The position numbers were made by a program, and so were the translations under genes. A stretch of DNA of 64,000 nucleotides from JASHPR01 sp963833885. Its GTDB lineage: Bacteria > Actinomycetota > Actinomycetes > Streptosporangiales > Streptosporangiaceae. Numbering within the stretch: the first letter of the stretch is position 1; each line of letters opens with the position of its first letter. The notes under the pieces were generated by a model. It saw only the letters and a program-made list of their open reading frames with translations, was not told where the DNA came from and searched no databases. The stretch covers positions 114,484 to 178,483 of the forward strand of contig CAWHZU010000024.1 of NCBI GenBank assembly GCA_963833885.1, in the 5' to 3' direction. Shown here in pieces: positions 8,629 to 17,937 of this stretch.

Positions 8629-8995
8629 CGGGGGCTCCCCCCCAAGGGAGACTGGGCCAGACACTACTGCCCATCTTTAGCCAACCCAACCGATTGCGGA
8701 AGCTACTTTTTCAATTTCTAGCCTCCTACAGCCACTTAGGACCGGACACTTACGACACATCCGCCTATGAGCCCTGCCCCTGCAGATCTTCTGCACACTG
8801 CCCGTTCAGGCATGCGCAGCGCAGCCCTCCGCATCAAGCATTCGCAGGTGGCCCGCCCTCTAGCTGCACTTAGGCCTTGACGCGGAGCTTGACATACAGC
8901 CGCGATGCCAGGGTTCTTGGGCTAGCTCCCTTACCTGAACGGAAGTTTTCCGTGCCGGCCCCGCAGCGCCAGCGGAGATCCTTGCCGCGGGCGTC
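8629..8995. other. Intergenic region between sigma factor and repeat-protein gene (367 bp)
   Basis: No convincing gene of either strand. The part nearest 8629-8740 is AT-richer than its surroundings and probably holds the promoter and leader of the minus-strand repeat-protein gene, including the G-rich ribosome-binding stretch just before its start. There is no open frame with the HxxxCxxC pattern of a zinc-binding anti-sigma factor, which is where one would be expected after a SigR-type gene. Confidence 0.5.
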
Positions 8996-9577
8996 TCAGC
9001 CGTAGAGTGCCTCCAGGCCGGGCTGCGGTGCGTACCTGGCGAGCTTCTCGCGCAGCCTGCTCCTGCCGCGGTGCAGGCGCGACATCACCGTGCCGATCGG
9101 CGTGCCCATCATCTCGGCGATCTCGCGGTACGGGTAGCCCTCGATGTCGGCGAGGTAGATGGCAACCCGGAAGTCCTCCGGCAGGTCGCGCAAGGCGCTC
9201 AGGACGTCGGAGTCGGCGAGCCGGTCCAGCGCCTCCGCTTCTGCGGAGCGCACCGGCGCGGACAGCCGGTCCGCGTTAACCTGCCAGTCCTCCTGGAATT
9301 CGGCGCCCGGTGCCTGTACGGGCTCGCGCCGCCGCTTCCGGTAGCTGTTGATGAACGTGTTGGCCAGGATCCGGTGCAGCCATGCGCGCAGGTTCGTGCC
9401 CGGCCGGAACTGATGGAACGCAACGTACGCCTTGGCGATCGTCTCCTGCACGAGGTCCTCGGCGTCGCTCGGGTTCTTGGTCATGCGGAGCGCCGCCGGG
9501 TAGAGCTGGCCCATGAAGGGCACAACGTCGTGCTCGAACACCGCCTTACGGTCCGGGGTCAGGTCCTCAGGCCTCAT
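8996..9577 (-). CDS. ECF RNA polymerase sigma factor, SigR/SigH-like
   Basis: 193 residues from the ATG at 9577. Sigma region 2 (about 15-85) contains MTKNPSDAEDLVQETIAKAY and FHQFRPGTNLRAWLHRILANT, close to the SigR group that answers thiol-oxidative stress in Streptomyces and mycobacteria. Region 4 (about 125-180) contains YREIAEMMGTPIGTVMSRLHRGR, the -35 recognition helix-turn-helix. In SigR systems the zinc anti-sigma factor RsrA normally follows directly; here no such gene is seen, and the next gene on the strand is the repeat stalk protein 367 bp on. Regulation may therefore be by a distant partner or by transcription. The family call is secure; the stress it serves is inferred. Confidence 0.9.
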   Translation of the reverse strand: MRPEDLTPDRKAVFEHDVVPFMGQLYPAALRMTKNPSDAEDLVQETIAKAYVAFHQFRPGTNLRAWLHRILANTFINSYRKRRREPVQAPGAEFQEDWQVNADRLSAPVRSAEAEALDRLADSDVLSALRDLPEDFRVAIYLADIEGYPYREIAEMMGTPIGTVMSRLHRGRSRLREKLARYAPQPGLEALYG

Positions 9578-9769
9578 CGTCGCTCCGCTCCTCCGCCGGC
9601 CGTCTCGTTTGGCCAGCTCACATATGTACTCACGTAGCTGCGGGGGCAGCTGTTCACCGCGCCTGTCTCTCTATAGACGCACACGATTGCTGATGCGATG
9701 CATGATCTGCGCAACAATGTGGTTACGCTGCGGAATCGCTCAGCCTGCGTTCAGGATTCGCCCGGCTTG

Positions 9770-11338
9770 CTATATCCAGCCGTGGTACCACATCCGCGAG
9801 AACCAGGTGGTATACGGCACCACCTGGGCGGCAAGCACCGGATACATGTAGTAGAAGTCCCACAGGACCGCCAGCAGGTAGCCGCCGGTCAGAACGGCTC
9901 CGATGGCGCGCCGCGCGGGCGCGGCACGGGCCGGCCCGATGATCAGCCCGAGGCATAGCGTGATCGCGATCACAAGGAACGGGTCGAAGACGACCGAGTA
10001 GAAGTAGAACTCGGTCCTGTGGTCGTGCAGGGCGAACCAGAACCACGGCAGCCATCCAGCGGCGATGCCCATGAGCACGGCACCCGCCCGCCAGTCCCGC
10101 CGAACCAGCCACCAGACGATGCAGGCCAGCAGGACCGGGATCGCCAGTGACCAGATGAAGGGGGTGCCGATGGCCAGCACTTCCTGGGAGCAGTTCGGCA
10201 CGCCGCAGGTCTTCGGGGTCGCGTAGTAGAACGAGACCGGCCGTGTGGTCCACAGCCACAGCCAGGTCCACGGCTGCGATTTGTACGGGTGCCCCGTCGT
10301 CAGGCCGAGGCCGAACTGGAGCATGAACTTGTTGTACTGATACAGCGAGTCGAGGGCCGAGAGCACCGGCGTGTGGTTGCCGTGCTGCGCCGCCCAGTTC
10401 CTGTCGTAGCCGTAGGGCGAAGCGAGCCAGCCGCTCCACGATGCCAGGTAGGCGGCAACCGGCACGACAGCGAACGAGACCGGCAGCCACTTCCCGTCGC
10501 GCAGCAGTGCACCCCGCCACGGCAGGGTGTACCCGGCGGCGCGGCGTGCGCCAAGGTCCCAGGCGATGGTCAGGGCCGCGAACGCGGGCAGGTACCAGAT
10601 TCCGTTCCACTTGGACGCGACGGCGCAGCCCAGGCAGACGCCGGCCGCCACCCGCCACCAGCGGATGCCGAGCGCGGGGCCTGCCTCGTCCGCCGTCTCA
10701 TCGGCCGCGGCCACGGCGATCCTGGCCCGGGAGCGGTCCCTGTCGACCACCAGGCAGCCGAACGCGGCGAGCACCCAGAACATCACGAAGATGTCGAGCA
10801 GCGCGGTCCGGCTCATCACGAGCTCGAGCCCGTCCAGCGCCAGCAACAGGCCGGCCACGCAGCCGAGCATGGTTGACCTGGTCATCCGGCGCGCGATCCG
10901 GGCCGTCATCAGGATGGAGAGCGAGCCAACCACGGCGACGGAGAACCGCCAGCCGAAGGGCGTCAGCCCGAACAGCCATTCGCCCCCGGCCATGAGGATC
11001 TTGCCGAGCGGCGGGTGCACGACGAGCTCGCCGCCCTTGGCGAGGATGTCGCTCTTTCCCTGCAGCAGCAGTGCGTTCGCGTTCGACTTGTGGTTGATCT
11101 CCACGCCATGGCGCAGGATGCCGTAGGCGTCGCCGACGTAATAGGTCTCGTCGAAGACGACGGCTTTGGGCACGCCCAGCCGGTAGAAACGCAGAAACGC
11201 ACCGAAGACCGTAACCAGCAGCGGCCCTACCCAGCCCCAGACCGGGCTGCCAGGGATCGCTGGAGCCAGCTGATCCCGGAGGGCAGCAGCGCGGCTGGCC
11301 CGCTCGGCAGCCACAGGCTCGGTCTCGTATGCCGTCAT
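9770..11338 (-). CDS. pmt: Dolichyl-phosphate-mannose-protein mannosyltransferase (GT39)
   Basis: 522 residues from the ATG at 11336-11338; the open frame runs far upstream, but that part is antisense to rsmI. It is a multi-spanning GT-C enzyme that moves mannose from polyprenyl-phosphate-mannose to Ser/Thr of secreted proteins outside the membrane. The first loop has the catalytic acidic pair in VVFDETYYVGDAY (about residue 57), followed by GELVVHPPLGK. The C-terminal half contains SWPL-like aromatic loops such as SQPWTWLWLW and PVSFYY. It is divergent from rsmI with 33 bp between starts, the same neighbourhood as in Mycobacterium tuberculosis (Rv1002c/Rv1003). The Thr/Ser/Pro-rich secreted proteins in this window are plausible substrates, by inference only. 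Confidence 0.93.
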   Translation of the reverse strand: MTAYETEPVAAERASRAAALRDQLAPAIPGSPVWGWVGPLLVTVFGAFLRFYRLGVPKAVVFDETYYVGDAYGILRHGVEINHKSNANALLLQGKSDILAKGGELVVHPPLGKILMAGGEWLFGLTPFGWRFSVAVVGSLSILMTARIARRMTRSTMLGCVAGLLLALDGLELVMSRTALLDIFVMFWVLAAFGCLVVDRDRSRARIAVAAADETADEAGPALGIRWWRVAAGVCLGCAVASKWNGIWYLPAFAALTIAWDLGARRAAGYTLPWRGALLRDGKWLPVSFAVVPVAAYLASWSGWLASPYGYDRNWAAQHGNHTPVLSALDSLYQYNKFMLQFGLGLTTGHPYKSQPWTWLWLWTTRPVSFYYATPKTCGVPNCSQEVLAIGTPFIWSLAIPVLLACIVWWLVRRDWRAGAVLMGIAAGWLPWFWFALHDHRTEFYFYSVVFDPFLVIAITLCLGLIIGPARAAPARRAIGAVLTGGYLLAVLWDFYYMYPVLAAQVVPYTTWFSRMWYHGWI

Positions 11339-11371
11339 TGCCTGCCATGGTAGGCGGGGGAGGGCGTTAGC

Positions 11372-12349
11372 GTGGGGCACGAAATGGAACGAGCCAGTGA
11401 ACGAGACGGCGGCGTCGGCGCCTATCGTCACGTCACGGCCGATAACGCGCCAGGCGGCCCGGATGGCGCCCAAGAACGCGGCACGGATCGGGCTCAGGAA
11501 CGCGGCGCGGGCGGGACGCTCACGCTTGCCGCGGTGCCGATCGGCACGCCGCAGGACGCCTCGCCGCGGCTGATCGCCGCGCTCGGCGAGGCGCCGATCG
11601 TGGCGGCCGAGGACACCCGCAGGGTGCGCAGGCTGGCCAGCGCGCTCGGCGTGCGGCTGACCGGCAGCGTGATCTCGTACTACGACGGCGTCGAGGCGGC
11701 ACGGGTGCCCGGGCTGCTGGCCGAGCTGCAGGCCGGCCGCGACGTCCTGCTGGTGACGGACGCCGGCATGCCCGGTATCAGCGACCCCGGCTACCGGTTG
11801 GTGGCCGCCGCGGCCCAGGCCGGCATCCGGGTCAGTGTGCTGCCGGGACCCTCGGCCGTGACCGCGGCACTCGCCGTCTCCGGCCTGCCCAGCGACCGGT
11901 TCTGCTTCGAGGGATTCCCGCCGCGCCGGGCGGGCGAGCGAGCCCGCAGGTTCGCCGATCTGGCGGCTGAGCAGCGGACGCTGATCTTCTTCGAATCCCC
12001 GCGCCGGCTGGCCGCGACGCTCGCGGGACTCGCCGAGGCATTCGGCAAGGACCGCGCTGCCGTGGTGTGCCGGGAGCTTACCAAGACGCACGAGGAGGTC
12101 ATCCGCGGCGCAGTCGGCGACCTGGCCGAATGGGCGGCGGAGGGCGTGCTCGGCGAGGTCACGATCGTGGTGGCCGGGGCACCGCGGGGGCCCCGGGCGG
12201 ACCCGGCCGACGCCGCCGGAGAGGTCGCCGCGCGTGAGCGGGCCGGAACCCCGCGCAAGGCAGCCATCGCCGAAGTGGCAAGGGAACTCGGCCTGCGTAA
12301 GCGCGAGCTCTACGACGCCGTCGTCCGCCGCGCCCCCGACGCACGCTGA
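11372..12349 (+). CDS. rsmI: 16S rRNA (cytidine1402-2'-O)-methyltransferase
   Basis: 325 residues from a GTG at 11372; the in-frame ATG at 11384 is an alternative, and about 48 N-terminal residues precede the conserved domain. The domain starts at LTLAAVPIGTPQDASPR and contains AAEDTRRVRRL, SYYDG, VTDAGMPGISDPGYRLV, LPGPSAVTAALAVSGL, FEGFPPR, FFESPRRL and CRELTKTHEEV, all hallmarks of RsmI. It methylates the 2'-OH of C1402 in the decoding centre of 16S rRNA using SAM. It is followed by metG 59 bp downstream on the same strand and is divergent from pmt. Confidence 0.95.
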   Translation: MGHEMERASERDGGVGAYRHVTADNAPGGPDGAQERGTDRAQERGAGGTLTLAAVPIGTPQDASPRLIAALGEAPIVAAEDTRRVRRLASALGVRLTGSVISYYDGVEAARVPGLLAELQAGRDVLLVTDAGMPGISDPGYRLVAAAAQAGIRVSVLPGPSAVTAALAVSGLPSDRFCFEGFPPRRAGERARRFADLAAEQRTLIFFESPRRLAATLAGLAEAFGKDRAAVVCRELTKTHEEVIRGAVGDLAEWAAEGVLGEVTIVVAGAPRGPRADPADAAGEVAARERAGTPRKAAIAEVARELGLRKRELYDAVVRRAPDAR

Positions 12350-12408
12350 CCCGCGCGGTGCGGCACGGCGGGCCTGGGCGCCGCGGGCGGTGCACTAGCC
12401 TGTGGGCC

Positions 12409-14199
12409 ATGTCCAGCCGCCACATACTGACCGCGCCGGCCTGGCCGTACGCCAACGGCCCCCGGCACATCGGGCACGTGTCCGGGTTCGGGCTGCCCGC
12501 CGATATGTTCGCCCGCTACCAGCGGATGGCCGGGAACAAGGTGCTGATGGTCAGCGGCACCGACGAGCACGGCACGCCGATCCAGGTCCAGGCGGACGCG
12601 GCGGGCGTGAGCGCCAGGGAACTCGCCGACCGTTACAACCGGGTCATCGCCGAGGACCTCGTCGGCCTGGACATGTCCTACGACCTGTTCACCCGGACTA
12701 CCACGCGGAACCACTACGCGATCACGCAGGAGATCTTCAAGGGCCTGTACGAGAACGGCTACCTGTTCCCCCGCAAGACCATGGGCGCGATCTCGCCGTC
12801 GACCGGCCGGACCCTGCCCGACCGGTACATCGAGGGAACGTGCCCGATCTGCGGCTACGAGAGCGCGCGCGGCGACCAGTGCGACAACTGCGGCAACCAG
12901 CTCGACCCGGCCGACCTGATCGACCCCCGCTCGAAGATCAACGGCGAGACCCCGGAGTTCGTGGAGACCGAGCACTTCTTCCTCGACCTGCCCGCGTTCG
13001 CCGACGTGCTCGGCACCTGGCTGCAGAGCAAGAGCGGGCTGTGGCGGCCCAACGTGCTCAAGTTCTCGCTGAACCTGCTCGATGACCTCAAGCCCCGCGC
13101 GGTGACGCGGGACCTCGACTGGGGGGTCCCGGTCCCGCTGGACGGCTGGCGGGACCGACCGGACAAGCGGATCTACGTCTGGTTCGACGCCGTCATCGGG
13201 TACCTGTCCGCGTCCGTCGAGTGGGCCCGGCGGTCCGGCGACCCGGACGCCTGGCGTTCCTGGTGGCAGGGTCCGGACGCCGAGTCCTACTACTTCATGG
13301 GCAAGGACAACATCGTCTTCCACGCCGAGATCTGGCCGGCCATGCTGCTCGGCTACGGCGGCAAGGGCGCCAAGGGCGGAACGCCGGGCGCGCTCGGCGC
13401 GCTGAACCTGCCGACCGACGTGGTGGCGAGCGAATACCTCACGATGGAGGGCCGTAAGTTCTCCTCGTCCCGCTCGGTCGTCATCTACGTGCGCGACTTC
13501 CTGGAACGTTACGACGTCGACGCACTCCGCTACTACCTGGCCGTGGCCAGCCCCGAGACCCAGGACACCGACTTCACCTGGAGCGAGTTCATCCGGCGCA
13601 ACAACGACGAGCTGCTGGCGAACTGGGGGAACCTGGTGAACCGGAGCGTGTCGTTCGCCGCGCGCAACATCGGCGCCATCCCGGAAGCGGGCACGCTGAC
13701 CGACGCGGACAACGAGCTCATTCAGCGGTCACGCGGCGCGTTCAAGGAAGTCGGCGATGCACTGTCCCGGTCGCGCTTCAAGGCCGCGATCAACGAGGTG
13801 ATGCGCACGCTCGCGGATGCCAACAAGTACCTGTCCGAGCAGGCGCCGTGGAAGCTCCGGGAATCCGACCCGGAGCGGATGCGGACGATCCTGCACGTGG
13901 CGCTGCAGCTCGTGGACGACGGCAAGACGCTGCTCACCCCGTTCCTGCCGCGCTCGTCGCAGAAGGTCTACGAGATGCTCGGCGGATCCGGCACCTGGTC
14001 ATCCATGCCGAGGATCGACGAGGTCACCGAGGAGGGCGGCGCTCCGTACCCGGTGATCACTGGCGACTACCGCGGCGCGGCTCGGTGGCAGTCCGAGCCG
14101 ATCAAGCCGGGCACGGCGCTGCAGCCGCCTACGCCGTTGTTCACCAAGCTCGACCCGGGGCTTGCCGACGAGGAGCTGGCCAGGCTGGAGAAGGCGTGA
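12409..14199 (+). CDS. metG: Methionyl-tRNA synthetase
   Basis: 596 residues from the ATG at 12409, which begins directly with the conserved SRHILTAPAWPYANG; the frame is open upstream to 12358 but without family sequence. The class I HIGH motif is present in GPRHIGHVSG. A CPICG...CDNCG zinc knuckle lies around residues 144-162, and the KMSKS loop is the variant KFSSSR near residue 350. A C-terminal anticodon-binding domain completes the usual length of a MetRS without the extra C-terminal tRNA-binding domain. The stop overlaps the GTG start of tatD by GTGA, indicating translational coupling. Confidence 0.97.
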   Translation: MSSRHILTAPAWPYANGPRHIGHVSGFGLPADMFARYQRMAGNKVLMVSGTDEHGTPIQVQADAAGVSARELADRYNRVIAEDLVGLDMSYDLFTRTTTRNHYAITQEIFKGLYENGYLFPRKTMGAISPSTGRTLPDRYIEGTCPICGYESARGDQCDNCGNQLDPADLIDPRSKINGETPEFVETEHFFLDLPAFADVLGTWLQSKSGLWRPNVLKFSLNLLDDLKPRAVTRDLDWGVPVPLDGWRDRPDKRIYVWFDAVIGYLSASVEWARRSGDPDAWRSWWQGPDAESYYFMGKDNIVFHAEIWPAMLLGYGGKGAKGGTPGALGALNLPTDVVASEYLTMEGRKFSSSRSVVIYVRDFLERYDVDALRYYLAVASPETQDTDFTWSEFIRRNNDELLANWGNLVNRSVSFAARNIGAIPEAGTLTDADNELIQRSRGAFKEVGDALSRSRFKAAINEVMRTLADANKYLSEQAPWKLRESDPERMRTILHVALQLVDDGKTLLTPFLPRSSQKVYEMLGGSGTWSSMPRIDEVTEEGGAPYPVITGDYRGAARWQSEPIKPGTALQPPTPLFTKLDPGLADEELARLEKA

Positions 14200-15020
14200 C
14201 AGAGGCCCCGCCCGCCCCGCCGCCCGAGCCACTGCCCGCCGAGGCGCTGGACAGCCACTGCCACCTGGACCTGATCGAGCGGCCGGTTCCGGAGGTGCTG
14301 GCCGAGGCGCGGGCGGCCGGCATCGTCAAGGTGGTCACGATCGGCGTCGACCTGCCGACCTCACGGTGGGCGGCGGACTGCGCGGATGAGCACCCGGACG
14401 TGTACGCGGCCGTGGCTATCCACCCGAACGACACCGCGCGGGCAGCCGCGTCCGCCGGGGCGCGCGACGCGGTGCTGGCCGAGATCGCCGTGCTGGCCGA
14501 GCGGCCGCGGGTGCGGGCCATCGGCGAGACCGGCCTCGACTACTACCGCGACTGGGCACCGGCCGAGGTGCAGCGGGAGTGGTTCCGTGCGCACATCGAC
14601 ATCGCCAAGCGGACCGGCCGGGCCCTGGTGATCCATGACCGCGAGGCGCACGAGGACGTGCTGCGGATCCTGGATGAAGAGGGACCGCCGGAACGGGTCG
14701 TGTTCCACTGCTTCTCCGGAGACGCGGCGATGGCGAAGCGGTGTGCCGAGGCGGGGTACTTGATGAGCTTCGCTGGCAACGTCACGTTCTCCAGCGCTCA
14801 GCCGCTCCGCGACGCGGCGGCGGCGGCCCCGCTCGAGCTCATCCTGGTCGAGACCGACGCGCCGTTCCTCACCCCGGTGCCGAACCGCGGCAAGCCGAAC
14901 TCGCCCGCGATGGTGGCGCACACGCTGCGGGCGATCGCCGAGGTCAAGCACGTCGACGTGGCGGAACTGTGTGGGGCCGTCACCGCGGCCGGTGAGCGGG
15001 CCTTCGGCCCCTGGCTGTAG
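14196..15020 (+). CDS. tatD: TatD family metal-dependent hydrolase (DNase)
   Basis: 274 residues from the GTG at 14196 overlapping the metG stop. The TIM-barrel amidohydrolase metal ligands are visible: DSHCHLD (HxH), IGETGLDYYRD (Glu), VIHDREAHED (His), VFHCFSG (His) and VETDAPFLTP (Asp). TatD proteins are cytoplasmic 3'-5' exonucleases acting in DNA repair. The metG-tatD pair is widespread in bacteria. In many actinobacteria a resuscitation-promoting factor gene lies between tatD and rsmA; here an MMPL transporter, a regulator, a methyltransferase and the DUF pair occupy that place. Confidence 0.95.
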   Translation: MTEAPPAPPPEPLPAEALDSHCHLDLIERPVPEVLAEARAAGIVKVVTIGVDLPTSRWAADCADEHPDVYAAVAIHPNDTARAAASAGARDAVLAEIAVLAERPRVRAIGETGLDYYRDWAPAEVQREWFRAHIDIAKRTGRALVIHDREAHEDVLRILDEEGPPERVVFHCFSGDAAMAKRCAEAGYLMSFAGNVTFSSAQPLRDAAAAAPLELILVETDAPFLTPVPNRGKPNSPAMVAHTLRAIAEVKHVDVAELCGAVTAAGERAFGPWL

Positions 15021-15190
15021 CCGCCCAGGTGTGCAAGGGGCGATGAAAGGGAATTGAGTGGCCAGCGGGAATGGCCGCTCTTACGGGGGAGAACAACGAT
15101 CACGTCCGTTGCCGGCGGCGTCGAGTCATGTCTGCTGACCGCCGCGGGGAAACGACGACAGGGACGTGGCGGGGGAAGGAACGTGCGCCG

Positions 15191-17335
15191 GTGACGGGGA
15201 TCACCCACTGGGCTTTGCGCCATAAGCGTCTTGTGATCGGCTTCTGGCTGATACTGACCATCCTGGGGATGGGGTTCGCGAAGAAGGCGACGTCCGCGCT
15301 GAGCCAGGAGTACTCGCTCCCGGGCCATCAAAGTTATGTGACAAACACGTATATCAGCAGCAAGTACGGCGGCGGCGGGGACAGCTCGCCGCTGGTCGCC
15401 GTCGTCACGCTGCCGGCCGGGACGACCGCGAGCTCGCCGGCGGTTACGGCCGCCGTGGCGCAGGTCACCGGGCGTATCGAGCGGGCGGTGCCGGGCTCAC
15501 GGGTGGCGTCCTACACCACGACCCGGGATTCCGCATTCATCTCCCGCGACGGCCGCACCACGTTCGTGATCGACTACCCGCCGCCGGAGCCGGGCAGCTT
15601 CGGGCAGAGCCCGCGGGCGCAGAATGCGGTGCAGGCGGCGCTGCGGGGCGTCGCGGTCGCGGGTGCCCCGGTGCGGTTGACCGGCTACGACGTGCTGGAC
15701 GCTCAGGCAGGCGGCGGCAAGAGCCTCCTCGCCGAAGGGATGATCGGCGCCTTGGGCGCGCTGATCGTGCTGGGCTTTGTGTTCGCTTCGTTCCTGGCCG
15801 TCGTGCCGCTGGTGATCGCGCTGGCCTCGATCATGACGAGCTTCCTGGCCGTCTGGGGCCTCGCCAGCACGACATCGGTATCAATCGTCGTGCAGTACCT
15901 GATTGCGCTGGTCGGCCTCGGCATCGCGATCGACTACACGCTGCTGATCGTGGTGCGCTGGCGCGAGGAACGAGCCCGGGGCCTGCGCGGTGATGCGGCG
16001 ATCGTGGCCGCGATGAACACCGCCGGGCGGGCCGTGGTGTTCAGCGGCACCGCGGTGGCGCTCGGCCTGCTCTGCCTCATCGTGATGCCGGTTCCCTTCC
16101 TGCGCAGCCTCGGCTACGGCGGGATGCTGATCCCGCTGGTCAGCGTCGCGGCCACGGTCACGCTGCTGCCGGTCATCCTGGCTACCGTCGGCCCCCGCCT
16201 CGACTGGCCGCACCGCCGCACCGACCGCCGCGCCAGCCGCGCCTGGACCGCGTGGGCGGGTCTTGTCGTCCGCCACCGCTTGGCCGCGGCGGCGGCCGCG
16301 GTCATCGTGCTCGGCCTGCTGGCGGGCGCGGCGACCACGATGACCCTGGGCCCGGCCAACGGCAACCCGAACACCCTCAGCCAGGCTGGCCGCGCCAAGA
16401 CCGCGCTGACCGCGCTCGAGCACTCCGGCATCGGGTCCGGCGCGCTGACCCCGATCGAGATCGTCGCCCCTCGTGGCGACTCGGCCGGCCTGGCGCACCG
16501 ACTGAACGATCTGCCCGGCGTGCAGGGCGCGACCGCCCCCCAGACAGCCGCCTGGCATCGCGGCGCCACGGCGATCGTCGACGTGTTCACCCATGACAAC
16601 AGCGCCGCCGCGCTGGCCAGCGTGCGGGACACCGCGCACGCATACGGGCCGGGCATCGGGGTCGGCGGGATCGACGCCCAGAACAGCGACTTCATCTCCG
16701 CCGTCTACGGTAGCTTCCCGCTGATGATCGCCCTGATCGCGGTGCTCGGCTTCGTCCTGCTGGCCCGGGCCTTCCGCTCGCTGCTGCTCCCCGCCAAGGC
16801 CGTCGTCCTCAACATCCTGTCCATCGCCGCCGCCTGGGGCGCGCTCACCCTGATCTGGCAGAAGGGATACGGGTCAAACGCCCTGTGGGGCATCCCGGCG
16901 ATCGGCTCCATCCCGTCCTGGCTGCCGGTGATCGTGTTCGCGTTCCTGTTCGGGCTGACTATGGACTACGAGGTGTTCATCCTCAGCCGGATGCGGGAAG
17001 AATACGACGCCACCGGGTCGACCGACACCGCGATCGTGCGCGGGATCGGCCGCACCGGCCGCCTGGTCACCAGCGCCGCGCTGATCCTGTTCCTGGCCTT
17101 CGTGGCGATGAGCACCGCCCCCATCACCCTGATCAAGGTCATGGCCACCGGCTTGGGCGTTGGCATCCTCCTGGACGCCACCGTCATCCGCGCCCTCCTC
17201 GTGCCCGCCGCCGTCTCCCTGTTCGGCAGCTGGAACTGGCGTTTCCCCGCCGCCGCCGCGCGCATCCTGCGGGTCTCGCCCCCGGCCCCGCCCGCTGCGC
17301 CCGAAGCCACTCCACAACTCGAGCTGGCCGACTGA
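15191..17335 (+). CDS. MMPL family RND transporter
   Basis: 714 residues from the GTG at 15191, chosen because a GGGGGAAGGA ribosome-binding stretch precedes it and the product begins MTGITHWALRHKRLVIGFWLIL, the usual start of MMPL proteins; the frame is open back to 15071. Topology is the RND repeat: TM1 (about 13-30), a large external loop, five or six TM helices (about 190-360), then TM7, a second loop and the final bundle. Motifs include GLGIAIDYTLLIVVRWREE and GLTMDYEVFILSRMREEY, the paired proton-relay helices with Asp-Tyr. It would export lipids or drugs by proton motive force. The divergently read MarR gene immediately downstream may control it. The substrate cannot be told. Confidence 0.9.
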   Translation: MTGITHWALRHKRLVIGFWLILTILGMGFAKKATSALSQEYSLPGHQSYVTNTYISSKYGGGGDSSPLVAVVTLPAGTTASSPAVTAAVAQVTGRIERAVPGSRVASYTTTRDSAFISRDGRTTFVIDYPPPEPGSFGQSPRAQNAVQAALRGVAVAGAPVRLTGYDVLDAQAGGGKSLLAEGMIGALGALIVLGFVFASFLAVVPLVIALASIMTSFLAVWGLASTTSVSIVVQYLIALVGLGIAIDYTLLIVVRWREERARGLRGDAAIVAAMNTAGRAVVFSGTAVALGLLCLIVMPVPFLRSLGYGGMLIPLVSVAATVTLLPVILATVGPRLDWPHRRTDRRASRAWTAWAGLVVRHRLAAAAAAVIVLGLLAGAATTMTLGPANGNPNTLSQAGRAKTALTALEHSGIGSGALTPIEIVAPRGDSAGLAHRLNDLPGVQGATAPQTAAWHRGATAIVDVFTHDNSAAALASVRDTAHAYGPGIGVGGIDAQNSDFISAVYGSFPLMIALIAVLGFVLLARAFRSLLLPAKAVVLNILSIAAAWGALTLIWQKGYGSNALWGIPAIGSIPSWLPVIVFAFLFGLTMDYEVFILSRMREEYDATGSTDTAIVRGIGRTGRLVTSAALILFLAFVAMSTAPITLIKVMATGLGVGILLDATVIRALLVPAAVSLFGSWNWRFPAAAARILRVSPPAPPAAPEATPQLELAD

Positions 17336-17375
17336 TAACAGGCACCCGCGCGTGTCATGCGCCGGGATCACGCAC

Positions 17376-17864
<489 letters not shown>

Positions 17865-17903
17865 AGGTAGTACGCTAGCACGTACAAAGTATCGTCTTAT
17901 TCG

Positions 17904-17929
17904 GCTTATATTCCGCAGATAACATAAGC
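17904..17929. promoter_or_regulatory. Inverted repeat GCTTAT-N14-ATAAGC in the MarR/methyltransferase intergenic region
   Basis: A perfect 6+6 inverted repeat in an AT-rich 73-bp divergent intergenic region, ending nine bases before the methyltransferase ATG. It is a candidate MarR operator; the short arms leave this tentative. Confidence 0.3.
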
Positions 17930-17937
17930 TGCAGCGT

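Noticed and set aside
6256..8721. An 821-codon open frame on the plus strand over the repeat region
   Set aside because: It is the antisense of the repeat array; it has no ribosome-binding site or signal and turns into Gly/Arg nonsense after 8300, whereas the minus strand has signal peptide, Shine-Dalgarno and membrane tail.
11339..12091. N-terminal extension of pmt
   Set aside because: Antisense to rsmI; GT39 proteins begin close to the chosen start.
12310..13323. Long minus-strand open frame opposite metG, and similar long antisense frames opposite ispE/ABC-F and prs
   Set aside because: High GC keeps frames open; the products are Arg/Gly/Val-rich without domains and lie opposite well-identified genes.
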